A DNA stretch of 64,000 bases from Bdellovibrio bacteriovorus HD100. GTDB lineage: Bacteria > Bdellovibrionota > Bdellovibrionia > Bdellovibrionales > Bdellovibrionaceae. The stretch is taken from the NCBI RefSeq assembly GCF_000196175.1, contig NC_005363.1, forward strand, positions 3,162,001 through 3,226,000, written 5' to 3'. A model generated the notes under the pieces. The model searched no databases. It was not told the origin of the DNA and saw nothing but the letters and a program-made list of their open reading frames with translations. Positions 8,549 to 17,842 of the stretch are shown here, piece by piece. The first letter of the stretch is position 1; the number at the start of each line of letters is the position of its first letter. Made by a program: the position numbers and the translations under genes.

Positions 8549-9476
8549 TGCCCGTCTCTTCTTTCAGGTCCTGATCCACTTGCTGTTTCAGGTCCTTCTT
8601 TTCCGCCTCTTTGCGGTTGCTGATCTGATTCACGAAGCTGTCATACACCGACATGTCCACACGGGAAGGTCCGAACAAGGTTTCCAGCTTGCGCGGCTTT
8701 TGCCCATCGGAAGTGATTTCCTTCTGCGCGATTTTCACACGAATGAAACCCACCAGTTTCGCCGGATCAATTTCACCGCGTTTTTCCTTCACACTGATAC
8801 CACCAGAAACATTCACGGTGTTGTTTTCAAGTGAAGCCAGGATCTTGGCGCGAACGATATCAAAACGCTCGGAAGCCACTTTGTTGGCAGACATCACACT
8901 GCCATCCGGAACCGCCTGAATAAACAGACCCGAAGTCAGCTTGATATCCGCATCTTTCAAACCAGTGGTGATGCCTTTGATCTTGTCCATGACTTTCACA
9001 AAGTTGGCATTCGGCGTGGAGGTGCCACGCTCAAACAACATGTAGTCAGGAATATCAAAGTCATATCCATCCGGAGTGACTGTCACGTTCTTTGCCACAT
9101 CGGTCATCTGATCCGCCAGATAAGCCGCCACCACCTTCGTGGAGCCCATATCCAACAGGTTCGGAGTCTTGTCTGCCGGTTCCATGAAACTCTGGAAGGC
9201 CTTCAACGGCTCGTTCAGAATATCCAGGAAAAGTTTTTCCAGGGTGATTTCGGCACCGAAGTTCTGGAAATTGTATTCAATAACAGAAGGTGTGGAGAAG
9301 TAATCTGAAACCGCTTTTTTGGTTTCTTCAGATTGCCCCACCAGCCACATAACCAGGAAGAACGCCATCAAGGCCGTCATAAAGTCGGCCAAGGCCACCT
9401 TCCAGGAACCCCCGTGGTGACCGCCGCCGGAAACTATGATCTTTTTGATAACGATCGTCTGTTTCTTCTCTGCCAT
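8520..9476 (-). CDS. motB: Flagellar stator protein MotB
   Basis: MotB anchors the stator to peptidoglycan and forms the ion channel with MotA. The single N-terminal helix (about residues 25-47, [22 protein letters not shown]) contains the essential Asp of the proton/sodium path. The plug-like helix follows, then an OmpA-like peptidoglycan-binding domain (about 150-280: [12 protein letters not shown], then [14 protein letters not shown]). The C-terminus is Lys/Glu-rich. It lies 2 nt after motA in one operon. At 318 residues it is close to E. coli MotB (308). Bdellovibrio genomes are known to carry more than one motAB pair; which pair this is cannot be told here. Confidence 0.93.
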   Translation of the reverse strand: MAEKKQTIVIKKIIVSGGGHHGGSWKVALADFMTALMAFFLVMWLVGQSEETKKAVSDYFSTPSVIEYNFQNFGAEITLEKLFLDILNEPLKAFQSFMEPADKTPNLLDMGSTKVVAAYLADQMTDVAKNVTVTPDGYDFDIPDYMLFERGTSTPNANFVKVMDKIKGITTGLKDADIKLTSGLFIQAVPDGSVMSANKVASERFDIVRAKILASLENNTVNVSGGISVKEKRGEIDPAKLVGFIRVKIAQKEITSDGQKPRKLETLFGPSRVDMSVYDSFVNQISNRKEAEKKDLKQQVDQDLKEETGITDPSMQTE

Positions 9477-9478
9477 AA

Positions 9479-10345
9479 TTAAGCTGCTTTCTTAATTTCT
9501 TTCGTTGCCTTGTCGACTTCCTCAAAGGATGGACGCTCTTCAGGCATGATCGAGCGACGTGCGTACTCGACACACACAATCGGAGGTGCACCTCTTTGCA
9601 AAGCCACCATCGCAGCTTTGATACAACCCAGGTAACGACCTTCAGCATCAATATCCGCACCCATTTTCGTCGCCGTCGGACCAATCAGACCGTACGCTCC
9701 GAAAACCCCCAGCATCGTTCCAACCAGGGCGCTTGCAACCAAGGCACCGATCTTTTCAACCCCGTCCGTCAAGTGGGCCATCGTTTTAACGATACCCAAA
9801 ACCGCGGCAACGATCCCCAGACCCGGGAAACCGTCGGCCACTGTCTGCACGGCGTGAACCGCCATGTGCTCTTCGTGGTGAATGGCTTTGATGTCGGCAT
9901 CCAGCAGATCATCAACATCGTACGGAGACATCTCTGCTGACAGCGTGATTTTCATCGTGTCACAAAGGAAGTGAACCGCATGATGGTTGTGCATGAAACT
10001 TGGATAAGCTTTGAAGATGTCACTCTTGTCCGGTTCCTCGATGTGTTTCTCGATACCTTGAGGACCTTCCTTACGGAAAGCCTGGAACAACTGGAACATC
10101 ATCTGCAACAGTTCGACATAATCCTGCTTCTGAGGACCTTTCGCCGTCATTGCCTTGATACTCATTTTGAATCCGGCTTTGATGACCTTCATCGGATTTG
10201 CAATAATGTACGCTCCGAGGGCTGCGCCCCCGATAATCATCAGCTCCAGAGGGGCCGCCTTGATGATCACGGACATGTTACCGCCGGCTATGAGGAAGCC
10301 GCCGAACACCATCACGAATACAACTAATATACCTACAAAACCCAT
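9479..10345 (-). CDS. motA: Flagellar stator protein MotA
   Basis: MotA forms the outer ring of the stator and pushes on FliG. The 288-residue protein has the expected four membrane segments: residues about 4-24, 34-53, then a large cytoplasmic loop with [45 protein letters not shown], then two more helices ending [12 protein letters not shown]. The Pro-Gly in the third helix ([17 protein letters not shown]) is a family mark. Upstream is a sigma-28-like promoter, expected for late flagellar genes. It is co-transcribed with motB. Confidence 0.94.
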   Translation of the reverse strand: MGFVGILVVFVMVFGGFLIAGGNMSVIIKAAPLELMIIGGAALGAYIIANPMKVIKAGFKMSIKAMTAKGPQKQDYVELLQMMFQLFQAFRKEGPQGIEKHIEEPDKSDIFKAYPSFMHNHHAVHFLCDTMKITLSAEMSPYDVDDLLDADIKAIHHEEHMAVHAVQTVADGFPGLGIVAAVLGIVKTMAHLTDGVEKIGALVASALVGTMLGVFGAYGLIGPTATKMGADIDAEGRYLGCIKAAMVALQRGAPPIVCVEYARRSIMPEERPSFEEVDKATKEIKKAA

Positions 10346-10367
10346 AAGATATGACCTCTCAGTTTCT

Positions 10368-10395
10368 CTATCGGACCGAACTGTGTTAATATTGA
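10368..10395 (-). promoter_or_regulatory. Sigma-28-like promoter of motAB
   Basis: On the minus strand, TCAATATT is followed after 12 nt by TCCGATAG. This places CAAT exactly 15 nt before a CCGATA core, the spacing of the sigma-28 consensus TAAA-N15-GCCGATAA. A GAGAGG Shine-Dalgarno lies between it and the ATG. motAB being a late, sigma-28-controlled operon in other flagellates supports the call. Confidence 0.55.
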
Positions 10396-10448
10396 GTCAG
10401 TCGCAAATAAACTTGCCCATGGTCCGGAGAGATACTAAGAGGAAACTC

Positions 10449-12251
10449 ATGAGAATCAGCCTGCTTTACGTTGTAGCCATCCTGCTTTCCCTGATCACAA
10501 GTCCAAGGTCTTGGGCTGCAGATCCCAACGACACCGACCCGTTACTGGCAGAAACCAAAGTCGTGCCTTACGAATGGAGCCCGGGCCAGGGCGGCAATAT
10601 CGAAATAAAAATGACGCTCCCCGAAGGATATCACGCGTATGAAGACAAATTCAGCGTGGTGATCCTGGAACCAGACGGCTTCAAAGTGGCTCCGTTCAAG
10701 ATTGAGCCGATCGTTGAGTGGCATGACAAGTTCTCCAAGAAGATGCGCAGCGGGGTTGAAAAAGCTGCGACACTCACGGCACATATTGAAGCGCCTCACC
10801 GCTTCCTGAAAAAACACACCAAAATGAAAATGGAGCTCACTTATCAGGCGTGTTCAGATCAGTTCTGTCTGTTCCCGACCACAAAACTGATTGAAGTTCC
10901 AATTGTCGTGACCATGGTGGAAGGTGAATCCCAAATTCTGGAAGCCGACGTGCAACCAATGGCTGCACCAACGGATTTCTTTGATACCGCCAACTTCCAG
11001 AAGTATCTGGGAAGCAGCATGATCGCCGGTTTGATCTTTGTGTTCTTCGCCGGGATCTTCACCAGCTTCACTCCGTGCATCTTCCCGATGATCCCGATCA
11101 CCCTGGCAGTTCTGGGAAATCACTCGAATGAAAGAACCCGCCTGCAGAATTTCTTCACCAGCTGTATTTATGTGCTGGGCATTGCAACCACCTATTCCCT
11201 GCTGGGCCTGGCTGCGGCTTCCAGCGGAGGTTTGTTCGGCGCCAGTCTGGGGAATCCTTATGTTCTGACCGTGGTCTGTGCGATTTTCCTGGCGATGGCA
11301 CTTTCGATGTACGGACTGTATGATTTGCAGGTGCCAGCCTTCCTGCGCAACAAACTGGGACGCGGAACCAAAAAGCAAGGTGTCATCGGTGTATATCTGA
11401 CGGGATTGTTTGCCGGTATCGTGGCAAGCCCTTGTGTCGGACCGGTGCTGGTGGCGATTTTGACTTACGTGGCCTCGACACAGAACAAGATGATGGGCTT
11501 CCTGTATCTGTTCGTTTACGCCCTGGGCTTGGGATTGATTTTCATTGTGCTGGGGCTGTTCAATCAACTGGCCAATTCCCTGCCTCGTTCCGGTCCATGG
11601 ATGAATGCGTTCAAGTTCATTCTGGGAACCCTGATGCTTTCGGCATTCTATTACTATCTGGAATTGCTGCTGCCGGCGCGCTGGTTTGACGGCGCCCTTG
11701 CCATCGGTCTGATTGTTCTGGCCAGCATCTATGGCGCCTTCTTGCCAGCCAAAGGCCAAAGCGCCCTTCGCCACATTCAAAAAGGTCTGATGCAGGCTTT
11801 GCTGGTTGTCGGCATTGGTTACGCAGTGATCGCCGTGCTGGATCTGCGCCCTTATATCCGCGGGCAGATGATGGGTGGCGCGAGCATCAATCAAATCCAA
11901 AAATTGAACTGGCGGCCCTACTCTGATGCCGCCCTGGCCCAAGCCACCAAAGAGCAGAAGCCGGTGATAATCGATTTCTGGGCGGACTGGTGTGCGGCCT
12001 GCCTTGAGCTGGAAGAACACACCTTCACCGATCCTCGTGTGCGGGCCATGTCTGAAAATTATGTGTTGTTGAAATTTGATGCGACCAAAGATTCACCGGA
12101 ACTGCGTGAACTGAAAAAGAAATACCACATTCAGGGTTTACCGACGGTGGTGTTCATCAACCCACACGGAGTGTGGATTGATGCTTTGACTTTGACTCAG
12201 TTTGAAAAGGCCCCTGAATTCCTGAAACGAATGGAAAAGGGCCGTCAGTAA
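10449..12251 (+). CDS. dsbD: Thiol:disulfide interchange protein DsbD
   Basis: DsbD carries electrons from cytoplasmic thioredoxin to periplasmic partners. The ATG at 10449 has AGAGGAAACTC upstream and begins a signal peptide (MRISLLYVVAILLSL to SWA); the open frame reaches further upstream but that part overlaps motA in antisense. The N-terminal periplasmic domain has the cysteine pair ACSDQFC (about residues 135-141). The membrane domain has FTPCIFPMIP and ASPCVGPVL, the two transporting cysteines. The C-terminal thioredoxin-like domain has FWADWCAACLELE (CxxC). At 600 residues all three modules are present and intact. It is a single gene. Confidence 0.95.
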   Translation: MRISLLYVVAILLSLITSPRSWAADPNDTDPLLAETKVVPYEWSPGQGGNIEIKMTLPEGYHAYEDKFSVVILEPDGFKVAPFKIEPIVEWHDKFSKKMRSGVEKAATLTAHIEAPHRFLKKHTKMKMELTYQACSDQFCLFPTTKLIEVPIVVTMVEGESQILEADVQPMAAPTDFFDTANFQKYLGSSMIAGLIFVFFAGIFTSFTPCIFPMIPITLAVLGNHSNERTRLQNFFTSCIYVLGIATTYSLLGLAAASSGGLFGASLGNPYVLTVVCAIFLAMALSMYGLYDLQVPAFLRNKLGRGTKKQGVIGVYLTGLFAGIVASPCVGPVLVAILTYVASTQNKMMGFLYLFVYALGLGLIFIVLGLFNQLANSLPRSGPWMNAFKFILGTLMLSAFYYYLELLLPARWFDGALAIGLIVLASIYGAFLPAKGQSALRHIQKGLMQALLVVGIGYAVIAVLDLRPYIRGQMMGGASINQIQKLNWRPYSDAALAQATKEQKPVIIDFWADWCAACLELEEHTFTDPRVRAMSENYVLLKFDATKDSPELRELKKKYHIQGLPTVVFINPHGVWIDALTLTQFEKAPEFLKRMEKGRQ

Positions 12252-12255
12252 TCGA

Positions 12256-13719
12256 TCAGGCTCCGAGCACTTCGGAGCTGAGGATCTGAACCTGCTGCTG
12301 CAGTTCGTGGGCACGACGTTCGATTTCCCCCGCCGTTGCGGCGATCTCTTCTGAAGACGCCGCATTGCTTTGCGATGCCTGATCCAGCTGGTTCATGGCC
12401 TTGCTGATCTGGGAAATGCCTTGTGACTGTTCGCTGCTGGCCTGGGCGATCTCGCGATTTAACACCACAACCTGCTCAACCGAAGACACGATTCTGGACA
12501 GAACCTGGCCGGAATTATCCGCCACCACGCTGCCTTTTTCTGTTCGCTCCACACTTTCCTTGATCAGACCGTTGATTTCTTTGGCCGCTGTGGCGGACCG
12601 CTGAGCCAGCGCACGCACGGCTTCAGCCACGACGGCGAAGCCTTTCCCCTGTTCACCGGCACGGGCCGCTTCGACCGCGGCATTCAGTGCCAGCAGGTTC
12701 GTCTGAAAGGCGATGTCATCGATAACGTGGATGATCTCTTCAATTTTTTTGGAATCGCGGGAAATCTGCGACATGGATTCAATCAGACCGTTGATTTCAC
12801 GCTCCCCTTCTTTGGCCACAGACGAAGAACCATCCGCCAAAGACGAAGCCTGTTTCGCACTGTCAGAATTTCGCGAAACCATCGAAGTCATTTCTTCCAA
12901 GGAAGCCACCGTTTCTTCCAGAGAGGCCGCCGCTTCGGTGGAAGACGTGGACAATGCCTGGCCCGCCACGGACAGCTGGGAAATCGCGCCAGAGACATTC
13001 TGACTGATTTCGGTCAGCGCCCCGACAACCCGGCCGACAGAACCGGAAACGCGGTTCGCAATCCACAACATGATCAGGAACAGCACCAAGGAAGACCCCA
13101 ATGCCACACCCACAATCAAAGACGCCTTTTGGGCGCGTTCTTTTTTCTGCAGTTCATTGTTGGATTTGCTGATGGCCGTATACATCTCATAAATCTTGGT
13201 GATTGTGTGATCGATCTGGATTTGCAGCACCTGCCAAGGTCCGCCCTTATCCACAAGGCTGACCACAAATTCAAAGTCCGCCGGAGTTCCGCGCAGCAAA
13301 GCTTCGCGCACCTGTTTGGTGTATTCAAGATACTTTGGATAGTTGTCCTTCATCGCACGGAATGCCTCGGCCTCGCCCTGGATGAAATTCTGCTTTTCGT
13401 ATTCGGCCATCGCCGCCTTGTAAGAATCCACCGAACGATCCAGCAGACCCACAAAGTTTTCGCGGTTTTTCATGTCCTCTTTGTTCGCCAAAGCTGCGAA
13501 AGTGAAATAGCCGATATTGGCGCGATTCAGATTCAGCTGGCCCAACAGGCGGATATTTGGCACATACACTTCGTAAGATTCATTCAGCATGGTCCCGATC
13601 TGACTGAAACCCTGAAAGCTGATCCACGCTGTCACCGACAGAGCGATCAGCGGCAAGACCGCCACACCCAGAAGTTTTCCACGAAGGCCCTTAAACTGTG
13701 CTTTAAAATTCATAGACAT
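12256..13719 (-). CDS. Methyl-accepting chemotaxis protein
   Basis: The 487-residue transducer has an N-terminal membrane helix (about 15-35), a periplasmic four-helix-bundle-type sensor domain of about 155 residues, a second helix (about 193-213), and a long cytoplasmic coiled coil. The signalling tip is the standard hairpin: IDDIAFQTNLLALNAAVEAARAGEQGKGFAVVAEAVRALAQRS read in pieces around residues 330-375. Glu/Gln/Ala-rich adaptation stretches (SSTEAAASLEETVASLEEM) are present. No HAMP was clearly recognised, though VSGSVGRVVGALTEIS may be a weak one. It follows the Tsx-like gene by 6 nt, so the two are probably co-transcribed; the channel's solute could be what the receptor senses. Confidence 0.93.
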   Translation of the reverse strand: MSMNFKAQFKGLRGKLLGVAVLPLIALSVTAWISFQGFSQIGTMLNESYEVYVPNIRLLGQLNLNRANIGYFTFAALANKEDMKNRENFVGLLDRSVDSYKAAMAEYEKQNFIQGEAEAFRAMKDNYPKYLEYTKQVREALLRGTPADFEFVVSLVDKGGPWQVLQIQIDHTITKIYEMYTAISKSNNELQKKERAQKASLIVGVALGSSLVLFLIMLWIANRVSGSVGRVVGALTEISQNVSGAISQLSVAGQALSTSSTEAAASLEETVASLEEMTSMVSRNSDSAKQASSLADGSSSVAKEGEREINGLIESMSQISRDSKKIEEIIHVIDDIAFQTNLLALNAAVEAARAGEQGKGFAVVAEAVRALAQRSATAAKEINGLIKESVERTEKGSVVADNSGQVLSRIVSSVEQVVVLNREIAQASSEQSQGISQISKAMNQLDQASQSNAASSEEIAATAGEIERRAHELQQQVQILSSEVLGA

Positions 13720-13725
13720 ACCTTA

Positions 13726-14469
13726 TTAAAAGATCCAAAGAAGCTTGGCTTGTGGCACATTTTCAACCACACCCTGGATGCCGTACTTGTTGTTCCAGTA
13801 TTTGTATTCAACGCCGATCTTCAACGGCACTTTGTTTTGCGTGCGACGATTGAAGTCGTAAAGGAAACTGGCCTGGGTGTGAATGTTGTCCTTCAACGGA
13901 CCTTCCTGCCCTGCCCAGTCCACAAAACCGGAAAACTCCAGCGGAAAGACCTCACCACCAAAACGTTTCAACCACACCACAGTCAGCTGACCGGTGTGCC
14001 CGTCGACCCCCAAAGCGTCGCGATACAGGAACTGGGTGCCCAGGTAATCAAACCACAGATCTTTCCATTCCAAGGTCACTCCGCCCAGATTCACCCGGCG
14101 AGCGGGCCCCTGCGGGATTTCAAAGTTCAATTGCAACAAAACGTCCTTCAACACCCCTTCTGGCGGCGTCAAGACGCCGGTCTTACCCAGACTTAGGGCT
14201 GGAGAGAATTCACCGTAGTAAGCAGTGCTGTTTTCGGTGTCGGGGCTGGTGATATCAAAGAAGAAAAAATTGGAGCCGTAGGCCCAGGAACTCAAGTGCT
14301 CAAAAGTCACGACGGTGGCTGAATAGCTGTCATCGTTGCCTTTTTTGTATTCGTTCCCATGCAGGAATTGGATGTTGGTTTGTGACCAGTCAGCAGCAGA
14401 AGAAGTCGCAGCTACAGTTGTCGTCAAAATGAATGCGAGCACATGAAATAGAATTTTGTTTTTAGTCAT
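13726..14469 (-). CDS. Tsx-like nucleoside-channel-type outer membrane protein
   Basis: About 247 residues with a signal peptide (MTKNKILFHVLAFILTTTVAATSSAA) and a beta-barrel pattern: DWSQTNIQFLHGNEY, VVTFEHLSSWAYGSNFFFFD, then alternating strands and a terminal strand AKLLWIF ending in Phe, as outer-membrane proteins do. The opening strands and the FEH-x-x-x-W-x-x-G-x-x-F-F-F-x-D segment are typical of the Tsx/DUF5020 group. Start choice: the ATG at 14469 has AGGTGG immediately upstream at unusually short spacing; an upstream TTG at 14487 is the alternative. It leads a probable two-gene operon with the chemoreceptor. Confidence 0.7.
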   Translation of the reverse strand: MTKNKILFHVLAFILTTTVAATSSAADWSQTNIQFLHGNEYKKGNDDSYSATVVTFEHLSSWAYGSNFFFFDITSPDTENSTAYYGEFSPALSLGKTGVLTPPEGVLKDVLLQLNFEIPQGPARRVNLGGVTLEWKDLWFDYLGTQFLYRDALGVDGHTGQLTVVWLKRFGGEVFPLEFSGFVDWAGQEGPLKDNIHTQASFLYDFNRRTQNKVPLKIGVEYKYWNNKYGIQGVVENVPQAKLLWIF

Positions 14470-14475
14470 TCCACC

Positions 14476-14491
14476 TAGGTTAGACAACCTA
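14476..14491. promoter_or_regulatory. Inverted repeat just upstream of the Tsx-like gene
   Basis: TAGGTT-AGAC-AACCTA is a perfect 6-bp dyad that includes the putative ribosome-binding region of the Tsx-like/chemoreceptor operon. It could be a repressor site or an RNA hairpin limiting translation. Confidence 0.3.
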
Positions 14492-14537
14492 AGTATCTAT
14501 AAACAACTCGCATTCATATTTCCCTACGAAGTGCTGG

Positions 14538-15620
14538 CTACTCTGTGTAGGTGACGTCGATGATATAATTTCCCAGCGTTTTGACCAAAGTCGAGTTCAG
14601 GGTGACTTTGCCATCAGCAACAGAATAGTCCTGGCCCGGAATCAGTGTCTTACCATTCAGCTGAACCGACAGAACTTTTTTGACGTTTTCACTCTGCAAA
14701 GAAAACTCTGTCGTCGCATAATCAACGACTCGTTCAGAAAGCTTGGTAAAGCCGGCACTCCAGTCTGCGGCACACACTTCAAAGGCGGCTCCGGCACTGG
14801 CGGTGATCAGTGATCTGTAGACATCACTGGGGCGGGCCCGGCACTTGCTGGTGGCGCTTGCAATAAAGCCAAAGACTTTATAGGAACCGTTCCGGCCGAA
14901 AGCACGAATCATACGATCCTGGAATGTCTCGGCCGTGATATAGTCCTCGTCCACCGCAAGATTTTTAATAATACCGACGTAGCCATTCAGGTTTTCAGCA
15001 TCAAACTGAACTGTGGTGTTGTCGCGTGCCGAAGAGTCATCATCCGTCACAAACACAAAAACCTTCTGCGATTGCGGGCGAAAGAATTCACTCAATGAAG
15101 AATAAGCTTTGTCATAGCGACTGTTCGCCTGAATCTTTTTGCAGAAAGCATCCGTTGCGGATTCAGGGCAAGTGGCCGCCGCCGCCACCAACAGCAGATT
15201 ATAACTATGCACCATAAAATCCACCTGCTGTCCGTTTTTCATGGTCTCGGGCAAAGCCACATGGGTCTTCAGCGAAAAGGCGTCCTTTTTGGAAACCAGG
15301 GCCACTCGCAGATCCACTTGGTTTTCCACCAGGTGCGCGAACTTTTCAAAATTTTTGCGAATGATTTCAGCCCCGCTGGTCATGGACGCGGAGTTGTCGA
15401 TCACCCACACCATATCAATGACTTTTGCTTTTGAAGCCGCGGTGAAGGTTTGTGACTTTAGAACCGGAGCTTCTTCTTCCGGCACCACTTCTTCCTGCAT
15501 TTCTACCGAAGAAGCCAGTTCGACCGAGTCTTTAAAGGTCACGGCGGAAGGGGCACAGTTTTGAAAAAGAAGCGTGGAAGCCAGAAAGACAACGGTCAGC
15601 ATGATATAACGTTTCTGCAT
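14538..15620 (-). CDS. Lipoprotein with von Willebrand factor A domain
   Basis: Start at 15620 is chosen because a G-rich ribosome site lies directly upstream; a GTG at 15632 is the alternative. The 360-residue product has a lipoprotein-like signal ending LLFQNC. Residues about 50-270 form a VWA domain with an intact metal-ion-dependent adhesion site start, VIDNSASM (D-x-S-x-S), and a later TDDDS. The C-terminal part (LSVQLNGKTLIPGQDYSVADGKVTL) looks like a small beta domain. VWA domains mediate protein or surface contact, so a cell-surface binding role is plausible but unproven. Lipobox quality is moderate (F-Q-N-C). Confidence 0.8.
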   Translation of the reverse strand: MQKRYIMLTVVFLASTLLFQNCAPSAVTFKDSVELASSVEMQEEVVPEEEAPVLKSQTFTAASKAKVIDMVWVIDNSASMTSGAEIIRKNFEKFAHLVENQVDLRVALVSKKDAFSLKTHVALPETMKNGQQVDFMVHSYNLLLVAAAATCPESATDAFCKKIQANSRYDKAYSSLSEFFRPQSQKVFVFVTDDDSSARDNTTVQFDAENLNGYVGIIKNLAVDEDYITAETFQDRMIRAFGRNGSYKVFGFIASATSKCRARPSDVYRSLITASAGAAFEVCAADWSAGFTKLSERVVDYATTEFSLQSENVKKVLSVQLNGKTLIPGQDYSVADGKVTLNSTLVKTLGNYIIDVTYTE

Positions 15621-15635
15621 ATTCCCCCCCACCCG

Positions 15636-15696
15636 CCTTCACTGTCGGTGAAGGTTCTTAAGGCAAGAGTCATTCCAAGGCCGCAGGCCTCGGAAT
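15636..15696 (-). promoter_or_regulatory. Two leader hairpins upstream of the VWA lipoprotein
   Basis: CCTTCAC/GTGAAGG forms a 7-bp stem with a 5-nt loop (15636-15654). Next to it ATTCCAAGGCC/GGCCTCGGAAT forms an 11-bp stem with one mismatch and a 3-nt loop (15672-15696). Both lie in the probable leader of the minus-strand VWA gene. Nothing else is recognised in the 15633-15915 gap except the promoter below. Confidence 0.35.
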
Positions 15697-15887
15697 TCGA
15701 TCTGGCGGGTCCGGCACTGTCTAGGGAAATACCTCCTTACCTGCGTCTCGTTCTGAATTTCCGTCGAGGTTACAAGGACTTCGCGCAACAACAATGTGGC
15801 CTTACAAGAATCCTGACACTGACCAAGTTCCATGCACCGAACCCAAGACCATGTCCCAGATCATATTCATCAGGAAAGCATTGGAGT

Positions 15888-15893
15888 TATAAT
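15888..15893 (+). promoter_or_regulatory. -10 element TATAAT for the small membrane protein
   Basis: A perfect TATAAT lies 22 nt before the ATG at 15916. The -35 is weak (TTCATC, 16 nt upstream). An AGGAGG ribosome site follows. Confidence 0.45.
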
Positions 15894-15915
15894 GGATCTA
15901 TATCAAGGAGGCTTT

Positions 15916-16128
15916 ATGTCTGTCTTTTCAAAAAATGAGGGCTCTGTGGATCGAACTTTGCGTATCGTGGTGGGCCTGGGCCTGATAAGCCTGGCCTTTG
16001 TCGGCCCCGCCAACCCGTGGTTCTTGCTGGGCACAATCCCGTTGGTCACAGGCCTTGTGGGCTGGTGTCCTGCTTATCAGATTTTTGGTCTGTCCACCTG
16101 CCAACATAAAAAAGTAATGAAAATGTAA
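15916..16128 (+). CDS. Small two-helix membrane protein, DUF2892 (YgaP transmembrane) type
   Basis: The 70-residue product has a strong start (AGGAGG 5 nt upstream of ATG). It reads NEGSVDRTLRIVVGLGLI, then a second hydrophobic segment WFLLGTIPLVTGLVGWCPAY and the ending IFGLSTC. This N-x-G-x-x-D-R-x-x-R opening and G-W-C-P-x-Y-x-x-x-G ending define DUF2892, found alone or fused to rhodanese domains. The conserved Cys residues hint at sulfur or redox handling, but the function is not known. It has its own TATAAT promoter and a strong terminator. Confidence 0.85.
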   Translation: MSVFSKNEGSVDRTLRIVVGLGLISLAFVGPANPWFLLGTIPLVTGLVGWCPAYQIFGLSTCQHKKVMKM

Positions 16129-16145
16129 ACGCTGGCAAACAAGAA

Positions 16146-16172
16146 AAAGGCCCTTTTCAGGGCCTTTTTTTT
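16146..16172. terminator. Intrinsic terminator between convergent genes
   Basis: AAAGGCCC/GGGCCTTT stem with a 6-nt loop followed by a T run. It also starts with an A run, so it can serve both the DUF2892 gene and the minus-strand coiled-coil gene that ends at 16179. Confidence 0.85.
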
Positions 16173-16178
16173 ATTCAT

Positions 16179-16724
16179 TTACAGACGCTTCAGTCGCGCG
16201 ATCTCCATTTTGGCTTCATTCAATGCCGCCTGGCTGGAAATCATCTGCGCTTCTTTTTCGGCCAGAAGTTTTTGCAGGTGGTTCATGCGCACTTCAAAAC
16301 TTTTTATCACGTTGTTGTGGCGATCGACCATTTCCTGAACTTTCAGATCAAAACTTTTGCGTTCGTTCACACGTTGGGAAAGCTGGGTGATCTTCTGACC
16401 AGCCTCAGTGGCAAGGCCATTGTGGCTTTGCTCCAGGCGGTTCAAAAGGTGGTGCTGCTTTTCAAACTTGATGTTGGAGGTCTTGATCAGTTCGTTGACG
16501 GTGGCGACGACCTTGTTCAACTGTTCAGCCAGGGCCTGGTTCTGGGCTTTGACTTCAAAAATCTGGCGATCTGTATTCAGGTAGTTGTTCGGGGATGTCC
16601 CCACGGCAGAAACGCTGTCCATAGCGGTGTTCTTGGCCACTTTCTTTTCCCCAAACAATTCCGGATTCAATTCTTTATGCATATCGGGCCCCTCCATAGG
16701 ACTTAAAAAATTCTTCTTTTCCAT
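16179..16724 (-). CDS. Coiled-coil protein of unknown function
   Basis: The 181-residue product has no signal peptide or membrane segment. After an acidic-polar head with a Met/Asn-rich stretch (about 1-60), residues about 60-180 are continuous heptad-like helix (AQNQALAEQLNKVVATVNELI, then KLLAEKEAQMISSQAALNEAK). It would be cytosolic and probably dimeric. Upstream ribosome-binding signal is weak. The gene stands alone, divergent from 16793. I do not recognise the family; a structural or scaffold role is a guess. Confidence 0.65.
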   Translation of the reverse strand: MEKKNFLSPMEGPDMHKELNPELFGEKKVAKNTAMDSVSAVGTSPNNYLNTDRQIFEVKAQNQALAEQLNKVVATVNELIKTSNIKFEKQHHLLNRLEQSHNGLATEAGQKITQLSQRVNERKSFDLKVQEMVDRHNNVIKSFEVRMNHLQKLLAEKEAQMISSQAALNEAKMEIARLKRL

Positions 16725-16792
16725 TATATTTTCTCTGGACTAAAAATTCAAATGTTCATACTTTAGGGCCCGAGGGAAGGAGACAGAAAAAA

Positions 16793-17842
16793 ATGCTTAA
16801 AGTCGGACAACTTTTGAAGTTTGTTTCTGATCTGAATCCTCAGAATACACCGACGCGTTTGTCTTTCTTCAATTTCCTGCGTGGTTTCCCTCATCCTGAC
16901 GACGTTTTGACCCCTGAATTGATCGAAATGTTCTTCAATTACTGCATGGATTACCCGCACTGGGCGTCCAACAAACAGCAATTGGGTCACGAAGTTCAGT
17001 TTTTGCTGGAGAATTTCAATAGCTTCTATCAGCAGAAGTTTGACCTGAATCCGATTCGCTTCCCGCAGAACATGCAGCTGATCGAAATCGAGCACTTTGC
17101 TGACCTTATTGACGCGGTGAGCTCTTATCTTAAGACTCAGTGCGCCGAAGGCGAGAAGTTCCGCATCCTGCCGGATCAGAACAAAAGAGCCATTGCCATC
17201 ATCCTGCGCGAAGACAAATCCCTGGAAGTTCGCACTTTCGACCGCAAATTCACCATCCGCGACGGTCTTTTGGAGCCTCTTCGCAAAGATCTGGTTCTTT
17301 ACTACAACTCCGACCTGGAACTGAGCTCGCAGCACACCCACAAAATCGAGGTGGCTCCGTATATTACTGCCCAGTTCCGCGTGATGGGCGACAAGGTTAC
17401 TGGATCCCTGTTGCGTGGTTATGTTTTCCAAAAGCTGCTTGAGATGAAAAACGAGCCGCTGCAGGAACAGACCCGCCTGCTTTTCCCGATCAAGCGCCTG
17501 GAGCAATTCTTTGTCGACCGTCGAACCGATCCTTACTATCAAGACCTGGTAAGCCAGCTTGAAAGAACCTGCGCCCTGATCCAACAAGGCGATTCTGAGG
17601 CCCTGAAATGGTCCTCCATCGTTCTGAGCAAGGCGGAAACCGCGGTGGACAACGTCTTTTTGGGAGACAAACTCATGACTCTGCTGGCTCGCGACCTCCG
17701 CCATGCCATCGCCGAGTACAACCGTAAGAATATCTCCTCTTCCGGCCTGAGTGGTGATATATTGATCACTCAACAATTACCCGAGGCCGATGAAGAATGT
17801 CTGAAAATAACTCCTCTGAAAGAGTTCGACTTAATAAACTAA
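16793..17842 (+). CDS. Conserved-looking protein of unknown function upstream of rluB
   Basis: The 349-residue product is soluble, with no signal peptide and no motif I recognise. It is mixed alpha/beta, with a helical C-terminal half (LSKAETAVDNVFLGDKLMTLLARDLRHAIAEYN). A GGAGAC ribosome site precedes the ATG. Its last 46 nt overlap the start of the RluB-type gene in another frame, so the two are probably co-translated. That suggests, without proving, a link to ribosome or RNA metabolism. Confidence 0.7.
   Translation: MLKVGQLLKFVSDLNPQNTPTRLSFFNFLRGFPHPDDVLTPELIEMFFNYCMDYPHWASNKQQLGHEVQFLLENFNSFYQQKFDLNPIRFPQNMQLIEIEHFADLIDAVSSYLKTQCAEGEKFRILPDQNKRAIAIILREDKSLEVRTFDRKFTIRDGLLEPLRKDLVLYYNSDLELSSQHTHKIEVAPYITAQFRVMGDKVTGSLLRGYVFQKLLEMKNEPLQEQTRLLFPIKRLEQFFVDRRTDPYYQDLVSQLERTCALIQQGDSEALKWSSIVLSKAETAVDNVFLGDKLMTLLARDLRHAIAEYNRKNISSSGLSGDILITQQLPEADEECLKITPLKEFDLIN

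Noticed and set aside
10854-12020. 388-codon minus-strand open frame
   Set aside because: Antisense to dsbD, Gln/His-rich shadow composition.
12727-14196. 489-codon plus-strand open frame
   Set aside because: Antisense to the chemoreceptor and Tsx-like genes, both firmly recognised. Low-complexity Arg/His/Gln composition.
15561-15938. 125-codon plus-strand frame in the 15633-15915 gap
   Set aside because: Starts inside the VWA gene in antisense, ends over the DUF2892 promoter; no motif.
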